Shown here piece after piece: positions 5,868-6,291 of a stretch of 6,291 nt of DNA; within the stretch, counting starts at the first letter, position 1; every line of letters starts with the position of its first letter. The DNA lies in NCBI GenBank assembly GCA_019113455.1, contig DXHG01000086.1:1-6291 (forward strand). The letters run 5' to 3'. Below the pieces are notes generated by a model. It did not search any database. It saw nothing but the letters and a program-made list of their open reading frames with translations, and was not told the origin of the DNA. This DNA is from Candidatus Treponema faecavium (lineage in GTDB: Bacteria; Spirochaetota; Spirochaetia; Treponematales; Treponemataceae). A program made the position numbers and the translations under genes.

Positions 5868-5955
5868 GGAGCGGTGCGAGAGAGGCCGAATCGGGCTCCC
5901 TGCTAAGGAGTTGTGCCCCGCAAGGGTACCGGGGGTTCGAATCCCCCCTGCTCCG
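5868..5955 (+). tRNA. tRNA-Ser(GCU)
   Basis: 88-base class II tRNA with the same acceptor (GGAGCGG/CTGCTCC) and G discriminator as the preceding gene. The anticodon loop CTGCTAA (5900-5906) gives GCU for AGC/AGU codons. The D arm (TGCGAGAG..., from 5875) has a 3-bp stem and differs from that of the first serine tRNA. Its last 31 bases (5925-5955) are identical to 5807-5837. CCA is not encoded. It lies 30 bases after tRNA-Ser(UGA) and 8 bases before tRNA-Arg. Confidence 0.95.
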
Positions 5956-5963
5956 TTATATAT

Positions 5964-6037
5964 GAGACTATAGCTCAGCTGGATAGAGCGTCAGATTGCG
6001 GATCTGAAGGCCGGAGGTTCGAACCCTCTTAGTCTCG
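5964..6037 (+). tRNA. tRNA-Arg(GCG)
   Basis: 74-base class I tRNA. The acceptor GAGACTA pairs perfectly with TAGTCTC, with discriminator G6037. The D arm AGCTCAGCTGGATAGAGC carries A20, and the anticodon has C35, both known arginine identity elements. The stem TCAGA/TCTGA encloses loop TTGCGGA (5996-6002), giving anticodon GCG at 5998-6000 for CGC and CGU. The T loop is TTCGAAC. CCA is not encoded. Most bacteria read these codons with a tRNA whose anticodon is ACG, edited to ICG, so the genomic G34 is unusual. Confidence 0.93.
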
Positions 6038-6039
6038 TT

Positions 6040-6053
6040 CAGGCAAGAGCCTG
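6040..6053 (+). other. Small hairpin after tRNA-Arg
   Basis: CAGGC-AAGA-GCCTG, a 5-bp stem with a 4-base loop, begins three bases after tRNA-Arg and just before the larger terminator-like hairpin. It may be a processing signal for the tRNA 3' end, or incidental. Confidence 0.35.
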
Positions 6054-6056
6054 ATT

Positions 6057-6087
6057 AAAAAGCGTTCGGTGATGCCGAACGCTTTTT
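6057..6087. terminator. Rho-independent terminator-like hairpin inside the tRNA cluster
   Basis: AAAAAGCGTTCGG and CCGAACGCTTTTT form a perfect 13-bp stem with loop TGATG. The five terminal T residues serve as the U-tract, and the five A residues at the start make the structure potentially bidirectional. It lies 19 bases after tRNA-Arg and 18 before tRNA-Ser(CGA), and I see no clear promoter in that gap. Confidence 0.75.
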
Positions 6088-6105
6088 AGCAGCAGTGCTG
6101 TATCA

Positions 6106-6190
<85 letters not shown>

Positions 6191-6216
6191 TTTTTCGTAT
6201 CTGTGCATCAGGTTTT

Positions 6217-6291
6217 GGAAAGATGTCCGAGTGGTCGAAGGTGCACGCTTGGAAGGCGTGTGTGCCCGAGAGGGTACCGAGGGTTCGAATC
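6217..6291 (+). tRNA. tRNA-Ser(GGA), 3' end cut by window
   Basis: Begins GGAAAGA-TG, followed by a D arm with CCGAGTGG. The anticodon stem CACGC/GCGTG encloses loop TTGGAAG, giving GGA at 6251-6253 for UCC/UCU codons. The long variable arm and T loop TTCGAAT reach the window end; the last part of the T stem and the 3' acceptor strand are outside. It starts 26 bases after tRNA-Ser(CGA). Confidence 0.93.

Noticed and set aside
5759..5965. Open frame beginning MSEWFKEAVLKT across the first two tRNAs
   Set aside because: It is translation through two tRNA-Ser genes, a well-known source of false protein calls. The minus-strand frame 5474-5851, with GAGGIRTPG, has the same origin.

Overview
The window is a GC-rich bacterial chromosome segment with a pyrimidine operon end, a two-gene block on the opposite strand, a non-coding region of about 810 bp, and a cluster of tRNA genes. 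The coding DNA favours G/C at third codon positions and uses many CGC arginine codons. The BspA-type leucine-rich-repeat lipoprotein with strict 23-residue repeats, the loose lipobox and the lack of encoded CCA on the tRNAs suggest an anaerobic host-associated bacterium. A spirochaete of the Treponema type is my best guess, but this is inference and no feature here proves it.

Layout. Positions 1-2545 (+) hold pyrB (5' end cut by the window edge), pyrI and pyrC. They are joined by one-base stop/start overlaps and cover steps 2 and 3 of de novo UMP synthesis: aspartate carbamoyltransferase catalytic and regulatory chains, then dihydroorotase. Positions 4942-2494 (-) hold an iron-containing alcohol dehydrogenase followed by a probable surface lipoprotein with an InlB-type domain and eight BspA-type repeats. 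The lipoprotein start lies inside the dehydrogenase gene, and its 3' end overlaps the 3' end of pyrC tail to tail by 52 bp.

Positions 4943-5752 contain no convincing gene. Close to the dehydrogenase start is a perfect 7-bp inverted repeat that could be an operator. The most striking object in the window lies further up, at about 5203-5440: eleven consecutive copies of a degenerate 15-bp palindrome (consensus TTTGCCGATGGCAAA) spaced almost exactly 22 bp apart, with about 7-nt, mostly A/T-rich spacers. It contains a large nested inverted repeat and is flanked by an imperfect inverted repeat. I do not recognise it as a named element.

Positions 5709-6291 (+) hold a good sigma70-type promoter followed by tRNA-Ser(UGA), tRNA-Ser(GCU), tRNA-Arg(GCG), a terminator-like hairpin, tRNA-Ser(CGA) and tRNA-Ser(GGA), the last cut by the window end. 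Together the four serine tRNAs read all six serine codons. tRNA-Ser(CGA) looks like a mosaic of its two upstream serine neighbours.
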